This document shows, in pieces, positions 17,117-25,911 of a stretch of DNA of 64,000 nt. The stretch's first letter is position 1. Each line of letters begins with the position of its first letter. The DNA comes from Chelativorans sp. YIM 93263. GTDB lineage: Bacteria > Pseudomonadota > Alphaproteobacteria > Rhizobiales > Rhizobiaceae. The DNA is taken from contig NZ_JAKCWP010000001.1 in the NCBI RefSeq assembly GCF_028767125.1, forward strand, positions 1-64,000, in the 5' to 3' direction. The position numbers and the translations under genes were made by a program. The notes under the pieces are model-generated. The model had not been told where the DNA came from. It saw nothing but the letters and a program-made list of their open reading frames with translations, and searched no databases.

Positions 17117-18673
17117 TCACTTCTTCTTCGGCAGGCCGGGCAGGCCGCCGCCGCTTCCAGGCAGGCCGGGTAAGCCACCGCTGCCACCGGGAAGACCCGG
17201 TAACCCCTTCGGCAAGTCGCCTTGCGAAAGCCCGGCCTTCTCCGCCTCTTTCTGCAGAGCCTCCAACTGCTTGGGGTCCATCTTGGAAAGGTCGGGCATG
17301 CCACCCATGCCGCCGAGGCCCATCTTCTGGGCCATGCCGCCCATCATGCCCTGCATCATGCCGCGTTTCTTGCCCTTGCCACCCATGGCCTTCATCATGT
17401 CGGCCATCTGGCGGTGCATCTTCAAAAGCTTGTTGATCTGCGCGGCATCGGTGCCGGATCCGGCTGCAATGCGTTTCTTGCGGCTGTGCTTCAGAAGTTC
17501 GGGATGGGCGCGCTCCTTCGGCGTCATCGACTGAATGATGGCGATCTGGCGGGCGAATGTCTTGTCGTCGAGACCAGCCGCGGACATCTGGTCCTTCATC
17601 TTGCCCATGCCGGGCATCATTCCCATGATGCCGCCCATGCCGCCCATCTTCTGCATTTGCCCAAGCTGATCGGCCATATCGTTCAGGTCGAACTTGCCGG
17701 CCTGCATCTTCTTGGCCATCGCCGCGGCTTTTTCCTGGTCGATGGTCTCGGAAGCCTTTTCGACCAAGCTGACGATGTCGCCCATACCGAGGATGCGGTC
17801 GGCAATGCGCTTGGGATGAAACTCCTCCAGCGCATCCATCTTCTCACCGACGCCGATCAGTTTGATCGGCTTGCCGGTGACCGCGCGCATGGAAAGAGCG
17901 GCACCACCGCGTCCGTCGCCGTCCATGCGGGTCAGCACGAGGCCGGTGATGCCCACGCGTTCGTTGAAATTCTCGGCCAGATTGACCGCGTCCTGGCCGG
18001 TCAGCGAGTCCGCGACGAGGAGGATTTCATGCGGGTTCGCGGCGCGTTTGATGTCGGCCATCTCGGCCATCAACGGCTCGTCGATGTGGGTACGGCCGGC
18101 GGTGTCGAGGATGACGACGTCATGGCCGCCGAGCTTGGCCGCCTGCACGGCGCGCTTTGCGATATCGACCGGGCTCTGGTCCGGCACGATCGGAAGCGTC
18201 GCGACATCGACCTGCTCGCCGATCTGCTTGAGCTGTTCCTGGGCGGCCGGACGGCGCGTGTCGAGCGAGGCCATGAGCGTCTTCTTGCCTTGGCGCTGGG
18301 AAAGCCGCTTGGCGATCTTGCCGGTGGTGGTCGTCTTACCGGACCCCTGCAGACCCACCATCATGATGACGACGGGTGCCGGCGCGTTGAGGTCGATCGT
18401 CTCGCCCTCCGCGCCCAGCATCTCGACCAGTTCGTCGTGGACGATCTTGACGACCATCTGGCCGGGTTTGACCGACTTCAGCACCTCCGCGCCGACGGCC
18501 TTCTCGCGAACGCGGTCGGTAAAGGAACGCACGACGTCGAGCGCAACGTCGGCCTCGATCAGCGCCCGGCGCACCTCGCGAAGAGCGGCCGAGACGTCGG
18601 CCTCCGAAAGCGCTCCGCGCCCGGTGAGATTGTTCAGGATTGCGCCAAGGCGTTCCTGCAGGTTCTCAAACAT
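17117..18673 (-). CDS. ffh: Signal recognition particle GTPase Ffh
   Basis: A 518-residue SRP54 protein that binds signal sequences and docks with FtsY. The N domain is followed by the G domain with GLQGSGKTTT at 107-116, DTAGRTHID, TRMDGDGRGGAALS and the KLIGVGEK closing loop. The M domain is Met-rich around the finger loop and has the 4.5S RNA-binding segment SMTPKERAHPELLKHSRKKRIAAGSGT. The C-terminus is unusually Gly/Pro/Met-rich (GLPGLPGGSGGLPG repeats). It heads an operon with chorismate mutase, a GNAT enzyme and rpsP. No 4.5S RNA gene is recognisable nearby. Confidence 0.98.
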   Translation of the reverse strand: MFENLQERLGAILNNLTGRGALSEADVSAALREVRRALIEADVALDVVRSFTDRVREKAVGAEVLKSVKPGQMVVKIVHDELVEMLGAEGETIDLNAPAPVVIMMVGLQGSGKTTTTGKIAKRLSQRQGKKTLMASLDTRRPAAQEQLKQIGEQVDVATLPIVPDQSPVDIAKRAVQAAKLGGHDVVILDTAGRTHIDEPLMAEMADIKRAANPHEILLVADSLTGQDAVNLAENFNERVGITGLVLTRMDGDGRGGAALSMRAVTGKPIKLIGVGEKMDALEEFHPKRIADRILGMGDIVSLVEKASETIDQEKAAAMAKKMQAGKFDLNDMADQLGQMQKMGGMGGIMGMMPGMGKMKDQMSAAGLDDKTFARQIAIIQSMTPKERAHPELLKHSRKKRIAAGSGTDAAQINKLLKMHRQMADMMKAMGGKGKKRGMMQGMMGGMAQKMGLGGMGGMPDLSKMDPKQLEALQKEAEKAGLSQGDLPKGLPGLPGGSGGLPGLPGSGGGLPGLPKKK

Positions 18674-18977
18674 TCGCGTTCCTCATGATCTCGCATCGTC
18701 CCGACACGAGAGGTAATGCATCCGCGCGCGCGCTTAAACCGCGCAAAGCCGAAAAGCACCCGGGGGCGCATCGCGCTGCCGGGTGTTGACCTCCGGGATC
18801 TATCTCCTGAATGGAGAATGCCCCGGTCGGCTGCTCGGAGTTTGCACTCGTCGCGGAAAGTGCGGGCGTCTAGCCTGAAAAAGGGAAAAGAGTCAAGTCT
18901 CGGTTGAAAATGCAAGCATCCGTGAAATGCGGATGCGCGGCGGCGCCCGAGACGGCGCCGCCGCGGTCATCACGCGT
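18674..18977. other. Spacer between ffh and the SH3 protein gene
   Basis: This 304-bp spacer holds the ffh promoter side (no clear consensus found) and, next to 18978, the strong hairpin at 18936-18965 plus a smaller one (GCATCCG with CGGATGC, about 18915-18935). I looked for an SRP RNA apical motif and did not find one. Confidence 0.55.
18936..18965 (-). terminator. 12-bp GC hairpin after the SH3/DUF1236 gene
   Basis: CGCGGCGGCGCC and GGCGCCGCCGCG form a perfect 12-bp stem with a 6-nt loop, 12 bp after the stop. A second hairpin and GCATTTTC follow on the minus strand. The T-run is short, so it is a probable rather than certain terminator. Confidence 0.6.
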
Positions 18978-19664
18978 CTATTGGCGCATCACGTAGACGA
19001 TGCGGCGATCCCCCGGCTCGACCAGAACCGGCTGACCGTTAACGTAGGCGTAGCGATAATCGTAGTCGGGAATTTCCCGGATATCCACGGTCTCGGGCAA
19101 GGCGGCGCCGACGACGACCTCGCCTTCGAGATAGACAGGTTCACCGGTGTTTTGCTCGACATAGGTCACCACTTCCTGCGGAGGCGTGACCGTATCGATT
19201 GCACCGCCGGCCACTGCACCGGCCGCACCGCCGACTGCCGCGCCGGCAGGTCCGCCGATAATCGCGCCGGCGATCGCACCCGTCGTGCCGCCGGCTAGGG
19301 CACCGCTGTTGTCATCGGTGCTGGCCGTGGTCTCGTAGGTGACCGTCGGAATGTCCGCTTCCGGGGGACGCTGGGAGATAAACACCTCCTCTTGGCCGGC
19401 CAAGTTGCCGGTCAGATAATCGGAATAGGCCCAGCCCTCTACGCCATCATAGCTGACCTGACACCATTGACTTCCTTCCAGGCAGCCATGGATGGACGCC
19501 TGTTCAGAGTCGCCTATGACCCCGATGACAGAGTGCTCCGGTCCCGGACCCGAGCGGATGTTGAGATCTGTGGTAGCCGTCGCTGTGACCTGAGCAGCCG
19601 CGACTCCCGTAAAGGAGAGCAATGCCGCTGCGGCCGTTGCGGTTTTCAATGTCGATATATTCAT
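18978..19664 (-). CDS. Exported SH3-domain protein with glycine zipper and DUF1236-like C-terminus
   Basis: A 228-residue envelope protein. Residues 1-24 are a signal peptide. A bacterial SH3 domain follows (about 25-90; TTDLNIRSGPGPEHSVIG, GVEGWAYSDYL), then an Ala/Gly stretch with GxxxG spacing (about 120-158) resembling a membrane-active glycine zipper, then the DUF1236 region with VVTYVEQNTGEPVYLEGEVVVGA and the final RIVYVMR. DUF1236 proteins are common and often multicopy in Hyphomicrobiales; their function is unknown, with envelope binding likely. The start at 19664 gives the signal peptide and follows GGGAG. Confidence 0.82.
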   Translation of the reverse strand: MNISTLKTATAAAALLSFTGVAAAQVTATATTDLNIRSGPGPEHSVIGVIGDSEQASIHGCLEGSQWCQVSYDGVEGWAYSDYLTGNLAGQEEVFISQRPPEADIPTVTYETTASTDDNSGALAGGTTGAIAGAIIGGPAGAAVGGAAGAVAGGAIDTVTPPQEVVTYVEQNTGEPVYLEGEVVVGAALPETVDIREIPDYDYRYAYVNGQPVLVEPGDRRIVYVMRQ

Positions 19665-19868
19665 TCTTTGGACTCCCTGATTTCCGACTAACGAACACCG
19701 TGGGAAGAAATTCGTTCCGCGGTGTCGAAAGGAACCTTCCGTTGGCCATGAAGAAGGTCGCGTGGTATCCCGCCAAAAATTGCAAACGCACCGGAGAGCA
19801 TGGATGACAGGTTTGGCTCGACAGAACGTGCCTCTTCCCCTCGCCCATCTTGCTTTCGGAGGGCGGCG

Positions 19869-20339
19869 ATGAACCAAGGCTTGCATGAAGCCGCAATCAG
19901 CGCAGCGCTGACGGGCGAACTAACGGAAACCGGCCATAGGCTTCTGGCGCGGGTCTATTTCGCCGACACCGACTTTACCGGCGTCGTTTATCACGCGCGG
20001 TACCTGGAGTTCCTGGAACGGGGCCGCTCGGATTTCCTGCGCCTGTCCGGCGTGCATCATTCCGAACTCGCCGATGGCAGCCATGGCGAGAAACTGGCGT
20101 GGGTGGTGCGGCGCATGGAGATCGAGTTCCGCCGACCTGCGCGCGTCGATGATATCGTGGCGGTGGAGACCCGTGTCGAGGATGTTTCTGGTGCGCGCGT
20201 TTTCATGGACCAGGAGTTGAGGCACGGAGAGGAACTGCTTGTCAGCGCGCGGGTCGAGGCCGCGATCATCGGACCTTCAGGAAAACCGCGTAGAATGCCC
20301 GCCCACTGGAAGAACGCGTTTCTGCGCCGATCTGAATAA
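19869..20339 (+). CDS. ybgC: Tol-Pal-associated acyl-CoA thioesterase YbgC
   Basis: A 156-residue hotdog-fold thioesterase that heads the tol-pal cluster. The catalytic motif is VYFADTDFTGVVYHARYLEFLERGRSDFLR, matching the 4-hydroxybenzoyl-CoA thioesterase class, with the Asp of ADTDFTG as active site; the VRRMEIEFRRPAR strand follows. YbgC hydrolyses short acyl-CoA or acyl-ACP and has been linked to phospholipid enzymes in E. coli. I chose the ATG at 19869, preceded by GGAGGGCG. A 221-bp gap with a CtrA-like box separates it from tolQ, so tolQ probably has its own promoter. Confidence 0.92.
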   Translation: MNQGLHEAAISAALTGELTETGHRLLARVYFADTDFTGVVYHARYLEFLERGRSDFLRLSGVHHSELADGSHGEKLAWVVRRMEIEFRRPARVDDIVAVETRVEDVSGARVFMDQELRHGEELLVSARVEAAIIGPSGKPRRMPAHWKNAFLRRSE

Positions 20340-20361
20340 GCACTGCTTTGAGAGCTTGCGT

Positions 20362-20378
20362 GTAACGCAAAATTAACC
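20362..20378 (+). promoter_or_regulatory. Near-consensus CtrA-type box upstream of tolQ
   Basis: GTAA-CGCAAAA-TTAACC differs from the alphaproteobacterial CtrA consensus TTAA-N7-TTAAC by one base and continues as TTAACCAT, the extended half-site. It lies about 180 bp before the tolQ ATG. Confidence 0.4.
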
Positions 20379-20560
20379 ATAAGCGTCCAACAGAATATTC
20401 CCGCAGACCGTGCGCCAGCGCCTTCCTTTGACCAAATTTTCCCGAAAAAAGGCGCATAACGAACCTGCGGAGACGTTGCGGTTTCTTTCGGGGGAATTCA
20501 GGGCAGACGGGCGCGACGGACGGGGATCATGCGGCCCGGATTTTGCGAGGACGTTTAGGC

Positions 20561-21292
20561 ATGGAAAGTGTAGCGCTCAATGCGCCGGGTGGAGACGTGT
20601 CCATCTGGGCGCTCTTCTGGCAGGCCGGCTGGGTGGTGAAGCTGGTGATGATCGGGCTTCTGGGAGCCTCGGTCTGGACCTGGGCCATCATCATCGACAA
20701 GGTGATCGCCTATTCGCGAATGCGGGCGGCACTCAACCGGTTCGAGCAGGTTTTCTGGTCGGGGCAATCCCTGGAAGAGCTTTACCGGACACTGTCGGAG
20801 CGCAAGACCACCGGCATGGGGGCGATTTTCGTCGCCGCCATGCGCGAGTGGAAAAAGTCTTTCGAGAAAGGCGCGCGCTCGCCCGTTGGCCTGCAATCGC
20901 GCATCGACAAGGCCATGGACCTGGCCCTGGCGCGCGAGATGGAGCGCATGGAAGGGCGACTTGGCTTTCTCGCTTCGATCGGCTCGGCCGCACCGTTTAT
21001 CGGCCTGTTCGGCACGGTGGTCGGAATTATGACCTCCTTCCAGGCTATCGCCGGCTCCAGCTCGACCAATCTGGCCGTGGTGGCGCCCGGGATTGCCGAA
21101 GCCCTGCTCGCCACAGCCATGGGCCTTTTGGCGGCCATTCCCGCGACCATCGCCTATAACAAGCTGACCTCAGATGTCGGCCAGATAGCGGCAAGGATGG
21201 AAGGCTTTGCCGACGAATTCTCCGCCATACTCTCGCGGCAAATCGATGAGAAAGTCGCGCCGCGGCAGCAACGTACGGAGGAATTTGCCTGA
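20561..21292 (+). CDS. tolQ: Tol-Pal system protein TolQ
   Basis: A 243-residue inner-membrane proton-channel component of the Tol-Pal machine, which constricts the outer membrane at division. Membrane segments are at about residues 20-42, 135-158 and 170-195; the conserved GSAAPFIGLFGTVVGIMTSF and GIAEALLATAMGLLAAIPA segments form the channel helices that pair with TolR. The ATG at 20561 follows GAGG; a TTG six codons upstream is less likely. The stop overlaps the tolR ATG by one base. Confidence 0.97.
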   Translation: MESVALNAPGGDVSIWALFWQAGWVVKLVMIGLLGASVWTWAIIIDKVIAYSRMRAALNRFEQVFWSGQSLEELYRTLSERKTTGMGAIFVAAMREWKKSFEKGARSPVGLQSRIDKAMDLALAREMERMEGRLGFLASIGSAAPFIGLFGTVVGIMTSFQAIAGSSSTNLAVVAPGIAEALLATAMGLLAAIPATIAYNKLTSDVGQIAARMEGFADEFSAILSRQIDEKVAPRQQRTEEFA

Positions 21293-21744
21293 TGGCCATG
21301 TCGGTTGCAGCTCCGGGTGGAGGGAGAGGCGGGCGCCGACGCCGCGGACGGCGTCAGGCCCTCATGTCCGAGATCAACGTCACGCCCTTTGTTGATGTGA
21401 TGCTGGTGCTGCTCATCATATTCATGGTGGCCGCACCGCTTCTGACGGTCGGCGTGCCGATCGACCTGCCGGAAACGCAGGCAAGGGCGCTCAACTCCGA
21501 TACTCAACCAATCACGATTTCGGTCAATGGCGAAGGCAAGGTCTACTTGCAGGAAACGGAAATCCCCATTGAAGAAGTTGTCCCGAAACTCCAGGCGATT
21601 GCCGAGACTGGCTATGATGAACGCATTTACGTGCGCGGCGATCAGGCCGCCGACTATGGCACGGTCATGCGGGTGATGGCGCGCATTTCCGCCGCCGGAT
21701 ACCGCAACCTCGGACTGGTCACCTTGCAGGAACAGGATAGCTGA
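21292..21744 (+). CDS. tolR: Tol-Pal system protein TolR
   Basis: A 150-residue ExbD/TolR protein. An Arg/Gly-rich cytoplasmic N-terminus leads into SEINVTPFVDVMLVLLIIFMVAAPLL, whose Asp in FVDVML is the family proton-relay residue in the single membrane helix. The periplasmic domain has the IYVRGDQAADYGTVMRVMARI ending. It is translationally coupled to tolQ (TGATG) and lies 5 bp before tolA. Confidence 0.97.
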   Translation: MAMSVAAPGGGRGGRRRRGRRQALMSEINVTPFVDVMLVLLIIFMVAAPLLTVGVPIDLPETQARALNSDTQPITISVNGEGKVYLQETEIPIEEVVPKLQAIAETGYDERIYVRGDQAADYGTVMRVMARISAAGYRNLGLVTLQEQDS

Positions 21745-21749
21745 CCGCC

Positions 21750-22796
21750 ATGAAGGCCGGTCTTGTCACATCGCTTACGCTGCACACGACGCTGATCGGG
21801 TTTGCGCTTTTTTCCCTCTCTGCGCCCGGCGCCTATGAGGTCGCCGACGTCGAGTCCTTGCCCGTCGACATCATCCCTTTCGAGGACATTGCACAGGTTC
21901 AGGAAGGGGTTCGGGAAGCAGAGCTGAATGAAAACCCCGCCCCCGCGCCGACGCGCCGGCCTGATCCGGTCGAGGATGCGCAGCGTGTCGGCGAGGCCGA
22001 TACCGATACTGATGGACCGCCCACGCCAGAGCCTGAGCCGAAACCTGTCGAGCAGGCCGCCCAGGAGCAGCCCGCTCCCGAGGCGGAGCCGGTGGAGGAG
22101 ATGGCTCAGGACGATGCAACCGCCGAGGCCGAAGAGACCGAGGTCGCTGCAACCGAGCGCGAGCCGGAAGCTCAATTGCCCCAGGAGGTGACCGAGGCTC
22201 CCGCCTCCGATCCGCTTGTTGCGGAGAATGCGGAGGAGGAAAGTGTCCAACTGCCGGATTCGGTGCCGCTGCCGCAGGCACGTCCGGAACCGCCTAAACC
22301 GCAGACCGCCAGAGCGCCGGAACCGAAGGAGACCCGCGAGACGGCCGAAGAGCAATCCGCGCGGGACAGCGATAGCGAGGAGCTTTTCGACGAAGTGGCC
22401 GCCCTCCTCAACAAGGAAGACGCTTCCGGCGGCGGCGCTCGGCGCTCGCGCGAAGAGGCATCGCTGGGCAGCGACCGCACCACCGGAGGCGAGACCCTGA
22501 CGCAAAGCGAGATGGACGCGCTGCGCGGCCAAATCCAACGCTGCTGGAACGTGCCCGCCGGCGCGCAGGGCGCCGAGAATCTCCGCGTGTCTCTGAAATT
22601 CAGCCTAAATCCGAGCGGCGAGGTGGAGGGAACCCCGCAGATCACGGAAGGGGGCGGAGGTTCCGGCGTGATGCGGGCAGCGGCGGAATCGGCGCGGCGC
22701 GCCATCCTGCGCTGCGCGCCCTATGAATTGCCGGCCGAGAAATACGACGCATGGGCGGATGTCATCGTCAACTTCGACCCACGCGACATGTTCTGA
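21750..22796 (+). CDS. tolA: Tol-Pal system protein TolA
   Basis: A 348-residue protein with TolA architecture: one N-terminal membrane helix (about residues 7-25), a long acidic Pro/Glu/Ala-rich stretch (about 65-200) in place of the coiled helix of E. coli, and a C-terminal TonB/TolA-like domain (about 250-348) with QIQRCWNVP, LKFSLNPSGEV and AVRR-type RRAILRCAPYELP. The domain holds two cysteines (in QRCW and RCAP), as is common in TolA. It spans the periplasm to bind TolB and Pal. It is co-operonic with tolR and tolB. Confidence 0.94.
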   Translation: MKAGLVTSLTLHTTLIGFALFSLSAPGAYEVADVESLPVDIIPFEDIAQVQEGVREAELNENPAPAPTRRPDPVEDAQRVGEADTDTDGPPTPEPEPKPVEQAAQEQPAPEAEPVEEMAQDDATAEAEETEVAATEREPEAQLPQEVTEAPASDPLVAENAEEESVQLPDSVPLPQARPEPPKPQTARAPEPKETRETAEEQSARDSDSEELFDEVAALLNKEDASGGGARRSREEASLGSDRTTGGETLTQSEMDALRGQIQRCWNVPAGAQGAENLRVSLKFSLNPSGEVEGTPQITEGGGGSGVMRAAAESARRAILRCAPYELPAEKYDAWADVIVNFDPRDMF

Positions 22797-22835
22797 CGGA
22801 TGTCACACAATTGAAAGTTCAAGAGGCCTAAACTA

Positions 22836-24152
22836 ATGCAGAACGTCCTGAAAGCCGCCCTTGCGGTTGCGAGCCTGGCTGTGGGCATGGTCGCGCTGGC
22901 CGCCACGCCGGCACGCGCGCTCGTCGAGATCGACGTCACCCGAGGCGTGGTTGAACCCGTGCCGATCGCGATCACTGAATTTCTTTCCGCCGAGGGCAAG
23001 GGCGCGGAGATTGCCAACGTGGTGATGGCCGACTTGCGGCGTTCAGGCCTTTTCGCACCGATCGACAAGGCAGCATTCGTCGAGAAGATTTCCAATCCCG
23101 ATGCCGCGCCGCGCTTCGAGGACTGGCAAGTGATCAATGCACAGGCCCTGGTGACCGGGCGTATAACGGAAGAGCCGGATGGACGGCTGCGCACTGAGTT
23201 TCGCGTGTGGGACACGTTTGCCGGGCAACAACTGGTAGGCGAGCAGCTTTTTTCCAACCAGGCGAACTGGCGCCGCATCGCGCACATTATCGCCGATACG
23301 ATCTACGAGCAGTTCACCGGCGAGAAAGGCTATTTCGACAGCCGCATCGTTTTCGTCGACGAGTCGGGCCCGCGCGATAACCGCGTCAAACGCCTGGCCA
23401 TCATGGATCAGGACGGTGCGAACCTGCGCTATCTCACGGATGGGCGCTCGATCGCGCTCACGCCGCGCTTTTCGCCGCAACGCCAGGAAATCACCTATAT
23501 GTCCTATGAGAGCGGGCAGCCGCAGGTCTATCTCCTGCAACTCGAGACGGGCCAGCGCGAGCTGGTCGGCGACTTTCCCGGTATGACCTTCGCCCCGCGC
23601 TTCTCGCCCAACGGCGACAAGGTCATCATGAGCCTGCTGCGCGACGACGGAAATTCCAACATTTTCACCATGGACCTGCGGACGCGCAACACCGCGCGGC
23701 TGACCGACACGAACGCCATCGACACATCGCCATCCTATTCGCCCGATGGCAATAAAGTGGTTTTCACCTCGGACCGGGGCGGACGCGCGCAAATCTACGT
23801 CATGAACGCCGACGGCAGCAATCAGGAGCGAATCTCCTTCGGCGACGGGAGCTACTCCACACCGGTCTGGTCCCCCCGCGGCGATCTCATTGCGTTCACC
23901 AAGCAAAGCGGCGGAGAATTCCAGATCGGCGTGATGCGCACGGACGGATCCGGCGAGCGGATTTTGACATCCGGCTTCCTCACGGAAGGGCCGACTTGGT
24001 CCCCGAACGGGCGCGTCATCATGTTCTTCCGCCAGGACTCCGGCGCGGCGGGTCCGCAGCTTCACTCCATAGACCTCACGGGACGGAACGAGCAGAATAT
24101 TCCGGCACCGAACTTCGCTTCGGATCCGGCCTGGTCCCCGCTTTTGAAATAA
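22836..24152 (+). CDS. tolB: Tol-Pal system beta-propeller protein TolB
   Basis: A 438-residue periplasmic protein. Residues 1-28 are a signal peptide ending ARA. The TolB N-terminal domain (about 30-165) has IAITEF and [12 protein letters not shown]; the six-bladed propeller (about 175-435) is built from repeats of the type [27 protein letters not shown], each with the conserved SPDG/SPNG turn. It connects TolA and Pal. AAGAGG precedes the ATG, 39 bp after tolA. Confidence 0.98.
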   Translation: MQNVLKAALAVASLAVGMVALAATPARALVEIDVTRGVVEPVPIAITEFLSAEGKGAEIANVVMADLRRSGLFAPIDKAAFVEKISNPDAAPRFEDWQVINAQALVTGRITEEPDGRLRTEFRVWDTFAGQQLVGEQLFSNQANWRRIAHIIADTIYEQFTGEKGYFDSRIVFVDESGPRDNRVKRLAIMDQDGANLRYLTDGRSIALTPRFSPQRQEITYMSYESGQPQVYLLQLETGQRELVGDFPGMTFAPRFSPNGDKVIMSLLRDDGNSNIFTMDLRTRNTARLTDTNAIDTSPSYSPDGNKVVFTSDRGGRAQIYVMNADGSNQERISFGDGSYSTPVWSPRGDLIAFTKQSGGEFQIGVMRTDGSGERILTSGFLTEGPTWSPNGRVIMFFRQDSGAAGPQLHSIDLTGRNEQNIPAPNFASDPAWSPLLK

Positions 24153-24236
24153 ATGCGCCGCCTTTCAGCCGCATTTTTTGCTACCGTCCCGAATCGGCAG
24201 TTTCGCCGCTGCAGGGCCGATCTGGGAAAGCAAACG

Positions 24237-24266
24237 TTAACCATGTTTCTTGATCGGGTGTTAACC
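24237..24266 (+). promoter_or_regulatory. Pair of CtrA-like half-sites upstream of pal
   Basis: GTTAACCAT and GTTAACCCT occur 24 bp apart, about 60-85 bp before the pal ATG. Each matches the half-site TTAACC, but the spacing is not the classic TTAA-N7-TTAA. A separate pal promoter is plausible. Confidence 0.3.
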
Positions 24267-24322
24267 CTGTCATGATTACTGAGTTCTGAAGGATTCCCAT
24301 CCGATTTTAAGGAGAGGCGGCT

Positions 24323-24841
24323 ATGGGCCGTATGAAAAGCCTGACCAGAAATCCCGTTGCCATCGGATTGTTGGCTGCCCTTGCCATTGCTGGGTGCCGC
24401 ACGCAAAACCAGGTACCCAATTCCGCTGTCGATCTTGGCCTCCAGGGAGGAGGTGCCGGGACATCGGCCCAGCCGGGCACGCAGCAGGAATTTACCGTCA
24501 GCGTAGGCGACCGTATCTTTTTCGAGACGGATTCCTCAGTCGTCAACGCCGACGCCCAGCGGACCCTGAGCCGCCAGGCTCAATGGCTCAACAAGTATCC
24601 GTCCTATTCCGTTACCATCGAAGGCCACGCGGACGAACGCGGCACGCGCGAATACAATCTGGCGCTGGGCGCCCGCCGGGCCGCGGCCACGCGTGACTTC
24701 CTGGTTTCGCAAGGCGTGTCGGCGAACCGCATCAACACGATCTCCTACGGCAAGGAGCGGCCGGTGGCCACCTGCGACGACATCTCCTGCTGGTCGCAGA
24801 ACAGGCGCGCGGTCACAGCGCTGAGGGGTGCGGGGAGCTGA
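24323..24841 (+). CDS. pal: Peptidoglycan-associated lipoprotein Pal
   Basis: A 172-residue outer-membrane lipoprotein: signal peptide with lipobox AIAGC (Cys25), a Gly/Gln-rich linker, and an OmpA-like domain (about 60-170) with VTIEGHADERGTREYNLALGARRA, the diaminopimelate-binding signature, and SYGKERP. It tethers the outer membrane to peptidoglycan and is released by TolB during division. The first ATG of two nearby is favoured because GGAGAGG lies 6 bases before it. It is 170 bp after tolB. Confidence 0.98.
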   Translation: MGRMKSLTRNPVAIGLLAALAIAGCRTQNQVPNSAVDLGLQGGGAGTSAQPGTQQEFTVSVGDRIFFETDSSVVNADAQRTLSRQAQWLNKYPSYSVTIEGHADERGTREYNLALGARRAAATRDFLVSQGVSANRINTISYGKERPVATCDDISCWSQNRRAVTALRGAGS

Positions 24842-24952
24842 ACCCACCGCATATAGAGAGCACAACAAAATTTGGCCGAAGTCTCGCTGCCTGATAGAAA
24901 GGGGTGGGGCGAGAAGGCCCTGCTTGTCGTTTCTTTGGAATGCGAGGACAGG

Positions 24953-25903
24953 ATGCTGTTTCCCAAAACTGCGTGTGCGCTGACCGCTGTTACCTGCTGC
25001 ATCGCACTCTCAACCGGGAGTGCGGGCGCATTTTTCCAGCCGGGCTACGCTACTAGCCCGCGGGCGGCGGAATCGATGGTCGGCGCGAAGGAAGGCCGGA
25101 TCGTCCTGGCGCAGGCGAGCGATCCGCGCATAGCGGAGTTGCAGGAGCAGGTCCGCCGCCTCAACGGCCAGGTTGAAGAGCTCAATTTCCAGATCCTGCA
25201 GATGCAGGAGCAGATGCGCCTAATGCAGGAGGATAACGAATTCCGCTTTCAGCAGCTCGAGGGCGGCAGTTCGGAAGTGCAGGATTCAACGGCGGTAGAG
25301 CCCGCCGAAAGATCGAATCAGCCGGATCAGGGCGCCACCACGGGAACCGCCGAGCGTGTGAACCCCGAGCCTGAAAGCGGCGGTCAAGGTGAACCGCCGA
25401 GGGCTCTCGGATCCATCACATTCGACGATAACGGCAATATCGTCTCCAGCAATCCGGGAGAACCGCTGGATCTGTTGGGGAATACTGATGGCTCGACGGT
25501 CGCGGCCCTGCCGAACTCAAACGATCCGGAGCGCATCTACCGCAACGCATACGAGTTCATCCTCTCCGGGGATTACGACACGGCGGAAGCGGGTTTTCGC
25601 CAGTATCTCGATCAGTTTCCGGACGGCGCGCACGCCGCTGACGCCCATTTCTGGCTGGGCGAAGCGCTGCTGGCGCAGGAACGCCACCGCGAAGCGGCGG
25701 AGGTCTTTCTGGAAGCTAACCGATCCTTTCCTTCCGCCAACAAGGCGCCCGACATGCTGCTGAAGCTCGGCGTGTCGCTTGCGGCCATTGGCCAGCATGA
25801 TGTAGCCTGCGCAACCTTCACCGAAATGGAGCAGCGTTATCCAGAAATTTCGAGTGCCTTGAGCGACCGCGTGAGGATGGAGCGGGCCTCCGTCGGTTGC
25901 TGA
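24953..25903 (+). CDS. cpoB: Tol-Pal-associated periplasmic protein CpoB (YbgF)
   Basis: A 316-residue exported protein. After the signal peptide an N-terminal coiled coil (about 60-105; IAELQEQVRRLNGQVEELNFQ pattern) provides trimerisation, a Gln/Glu/Pro-rich linker follows, and the C-terminus has TPR repeats (about 190-316) including YEFILSGDYDTAEAGFRQYL and DAHFWLGEALL. In E. coli CpoB coordinates peptidoglycan synthesis with Tol-driven outer-membrane constriction. I chose the ATG at 24953, where the signal peptide begins; the open frame extends upstream without one. It ends just before tilS. Confidence 0.93.
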   Translation: MLFPKTACALTAVTCCIALSTGSAGAFFQPGYATSPRAAESMVGAKEGRIVLAQASDPRIAELQEQVRRLNGQVEELNFQILQMQEQMRLMQEDNEFRFQQLEGGSSEVQDSTAVEPAERSNQPDQGATTGTAERVNPEPESGGQGEPPRALGSITFDDNGNIVSSNPGEPLDLLGNTDGSTVAALPNSNDPERIYRNAYEFILSGDYDTAEAGFRQYLDQFPDGAHAADAHFWLGEALLAQERHREAAEVFLEANRSFPSANKAPDMLLKLGVSLAAIGQHDVACATFTEMEQRYPEISSALSDRVRMERASVGC

Positions 25904-25911
25904 CAAGCGAA

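Noticed and set aside
17222-18688. 488-codon His/Leu-rich plus-strand frame over ffh
   Set aside because: Mirror of the Ffh codons; composition is low-complexity and no start site is convincing.
18674-18977. 4.5S SRP RNA next to ffh
   Set aside because: The conserved apical GGAAGGA-AGCA motif is not present on either strand.
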